A program made the position numbers and the translations under genes. This document shows positions 62,583-64,000 of a stretch of DNA of 64,000 nt, piece after piece. Source of the stretch: Chloroflexota bacterium (lineage in GTDB: Bacteria; Chloroflexota; Anaerolineae; UBA4142; SHND01). How positions within the stretch are numbered: position 1 is the first letter of the stretch; each line of letters starts with the position of its first letter. Location: NCBI GenBank assembly GCA_004295045.1, contig SHND01000013.1:3073-67072 (forward strand), written 5' to 3'. The notes below the pieces were generated by a model. It was not told the origin of the DNA. It saw only the letters and a list, made by a program, of their open reading frames with translations, and made no database searches.

Positions 62583-62590
62583 TTGCGCGT

Positions 62591-62890
62591 ATGACTCCAG
62601 AATCGCTTGCCTTTTGGGCGGGGGTCGCTGCAATTTTTTTGCTGGTCAATGCCGCAGTGATCGCTGTCGTGATGGGGCTCAGTTTAGGGTTTGGCTGGTG
62701 GTACTTGCGCCGGGGGCGTAAAGCATTACGCAAACCTTTGTTAATGGCGCAAGTCTACGCGCTGCGCCTCCAATATCGAACGATGAAGACCGGCGATGCA
62801 ATAGCGAACGTGCCCATCCAGATTCATGCAACGACGGCGCGGGTCAAGACGACCGCACAAACTTTGATGCAAGGCAAGAACGATAAATAA
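62591..62890 (+). CDS. Small single-span membrane protein, unknown
   Basis: 99 residues. One or two hydrophobic helices (about 6-35: LAFWAGVAAIFLLVNAAVIAV), then basic segment RRGRKALRKP and a soluble tail containing TARVKTTAQTLMQG. No family recognised. Two bases separate it from the next gene. Confidence 0.65.
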   Translation: MTPESLAFWAGVAAIFLLVNAAVIAVVMGLSLGFGWWYLRRGRKALRKPLLMAQVYALRLQYRTMKTGDAIANVPIQIHATTARVKTTAQTLMQGKNDK

Positions 62891-62891
62891 C

Positions 62892-63320
62892 ATGGCACAA
62901 GACCCTTTTTCAAATCAAACTGAATCCTCGATGGCATGGGACGATATTCGAACGAGCCAAGCATTTCCCGCGATTGTGGGCGCGCTCGCCGGCGCGGCGA
63001 TTGGTGTGGGAATGATGTTTATCGCGAATCGGTTGTCCCAACCCAAGCGCTCTTCACCCGCCGCGTATGATGCGAATGGCAATCCGATGAATGTGGTGTA
63101 TTTGCCCACGCCGAATCAATTTCGGATTCTCGGTTTTACCGTTGGCGACTTGCTCACCCTGGCGACAGTTGGAGTATCGTTGGCGCGGCAGATGCAAGAA
63201 ATAGCGAAAACACAAAAGCTGGATCAGCAAGCGCGCGAGTTGCAGGAACAGCCACAATTACTAATGCCGCCGCCTGTGCCGCCGCCTGCTGACCCGATCG
63301 CCGCTGCCAAGAAAAAATAA
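62892..63320 (+). CDS. Single-span membrane protein with Pro-rich tail, unknown
   Basis: 142 residues. Short polar N terminus, helix about 26-47 (AFPAIVGALAGAAIGVGMMF), then FRILGFTVGDLLTLATVGV and a Gln/Pro-rich end (LMPPPVPPPADP). Together with the preceding gene it makes a small two-gene membrane unit. No known family. Confidence 0.65.
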   Translation: MAQDPFSNQTESSMAWDDIRTSQAFPAIVGALAGAAIGVGMMFIANRLSQPKRSSPAAYDANGNPMNVVYLPTPNQFRILGFTVGDLLTLATVGVSLARQMQEIAKTQKLDQQARELQEQPQLLMPPPVPPPADPIAAAKKK

Positions 63321-63348
63321 AACGTCCGCGCGTACCAAGTGAGTTGAA

Positions 63349-63398
63349 TAAGAGTAATTGCAAGCACCACGCGGTGAGCGGCGATTGCTCTTTTTTTG
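63349..63398 (+). terminator. Intrinsic terminator before the GltD-like gene
   Basis: AGAGTAATTGC / GCGATTGCTCT stem with two G-U pairs enclosing CACC/GGTG, followed by seven T (63391-63397). Confidence 0.7.
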
Positions 63399-63411
63399 CA
63401 AGGTTATCGAG

Positions 63412-64000
63412 ATGAATGATGTGTTTCCCAAGCGCGGGTCCCATGATCCCGCGCTGTTGAATCTTCACGAACTAGATCGCTATGAACGCGCGCAAATTCC
63501 GGCGGGTCCGCCGCCCAAGCAAGACCCTCTCAAGCGCGTTTTGAATTTCCAAGAAGTCTTTTTGGGATATGACGAAGAGCAGGCGGTAGTCGAAGCCGCG
63601 CGCTGCATTCATTGTCCTTCGCCTGAACCGTGCATTCTCGGTTGTCCCCTGCACAATGATATTCCCACCGCAATGCTGTTGATCGAAGAGCGCCGTTTTG
63701 CGGAAGCGGCGGATGTATTTCGCGCCACGTCAAACATGCCCGAAGTGTGCGGACGCATCTGCCCGCAGGAAATTTTGTGCGAAGGATCGTGTACCGTCGC
63801 GGGTTACGATCGCGCGGTGAACATTGGCAAACTCGAAGCGTATTGCACCGACTGGCAGCGTCATCACAAAGGACTGCCGCATTATCAAATTGCGCCGCCC
63901 AGCGGACGCCGCGTGGCAATCGTTGGCAGCGGACCGGCGGGGATGTCGGCAGCCGAAGAATTGATGCGTGATGGACACGAAATTGTGGTGTACGAAGAAT
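63412..64000 (+). CDS. GltD-like NAD(P)-dependent oxidoreductase, N-terminal part (runs off window)
   Basis: 196 residues visible from ATG 63412. N-terminal Fer4_20-type double cluster: AARCIHCPSPEPCILGCPLHN, then EVCGRICPQEILCEGSCTV, and the FAD loop VAIVGSGPAGMSAAEEL starting at about residue 170. This layout is that of the glutamate synthase small subunit and related oxidoreductases (NfnB, PreT). The C-terminal NAD domain is outside. Which family member it is cannot be decided here. Confidence 0.9.
   Translation, partial: MNDVFPKRGSHDPALLNLHELDRYERAQIPAGPPPKQDPLKRVLNFQEVFLGYDEEQAVVEAARCIHCPSPEPCILGCPLHNDIPTAMLLIEERRFAEAADVFRATSNMPEVCGRICPQEILCEGSCTVAGYDRAVNIGKLEAYCTDWQRHHKGLPHYQIAPPSGRRVAIVGSGPAGMSAAEELMRDGHEIVVYEE

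Overview
The window reads as one contiguous bacterial chromosome segment, most likely from a Chloroflexota (Anaerolineae-like) organism, probably a metagenome-derived contig. This is inferred from gene content, not from a marker-gene search. The supporting content is RNase Y, a SpoVS-family protein, a Gram-positive-style SOS box at recA, HrcA/CIRCE control of grpE-dnaK, three F420-type oxidoreductases, anchored extracytoplasmic proteins with TPTPTP-like linkers, class I FbaB-type aldolase and AcnA. No rRNA, tRNA or CRISPR array was seen.

Layout. 0-11.4 kb is mostly housekeeping: a cut-off gene, a secreted anchored protein, PepA, a REC-GAF-histidine kinase, recA, a probable structured RNA with its own promoter and terminator, recX, rny, a SpoVS-family gene and a PHP phosphoesterase. 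11.5-16.6 kb is a scarred defence/R-M island: a mismatch-type HhH-GPD glycosylase, the C-terminal stump of a C5-cytosine methyltransferase, an Mrr-type endonuclease, and a three-gene cassette whose first gene seems to have lost its 5' end. 16.7-17.3 kb is a DUF433/DUF5615 toxin-antitoxin pair. 17.4-21.3 kb is hrcA-grpE-dnaK with a CIRCE operator. 21.4-25.3 kb carries a ThiF/MoeB E1-like enzyme, a family-5-like uracil-DNA glycosylase, a decayed YyaL-like gene and F420-type enzymes. 25.4-32.4 kb is a sugar-uptake locus (LacI regulator, binding protein, two permeases, GH3 glycosidase). 32.4-33.6 kb is a junk region ending in a truncated second copy of the glycosylase gene that shares a nearly identical 293-bp tract with the first.

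33.7-39.3 kb holds a membrane phosphodiesterase fusion, an EamA transporter, a HEAT protein and FbaB. 39.4-45.4 kb is a second defence-like island: a foldback element, a nucleotidyltransferase pair, a 1340-residue NACHT-HEAT NTPase, a Phd/YefM-like antitoxin and a nuclease/DUF2283 pair. 45.4-55.1 kb runs from a MOSC protein into an exopolysaccharide locus (RfbB, RfbA, BY-kinase, two Wzz-like proteins, GT4) preceded by a CheA-like kinase and a REC-GGDEF protein. A five-copy 47/48-bp tandem repeat sits at the 3' end of rfbA. 55.1-64 kb holds a lipoprotein with a long structured leader, a LOG protein, AcnA, a second DUF2283 module, a YqeC-MocA fusion, a phosphatase, two small membrane proteins and the start of a GltD-like oxidoreductase.

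The most interesting signals are: the two flanks of the Mrr gene, both 5'-truncated, which look like the scar of a cassette replacement in a C5-methyltransferase/ATPase/DUF6339-like system; two candidate structured RNAs (about 7042-7406 + and about 55992-55735 -); recurrent leaderless promoters; and the gene-conversion tract between the two glycosylase copies. All family assignments were made by reading motifs from memory, with no database search.
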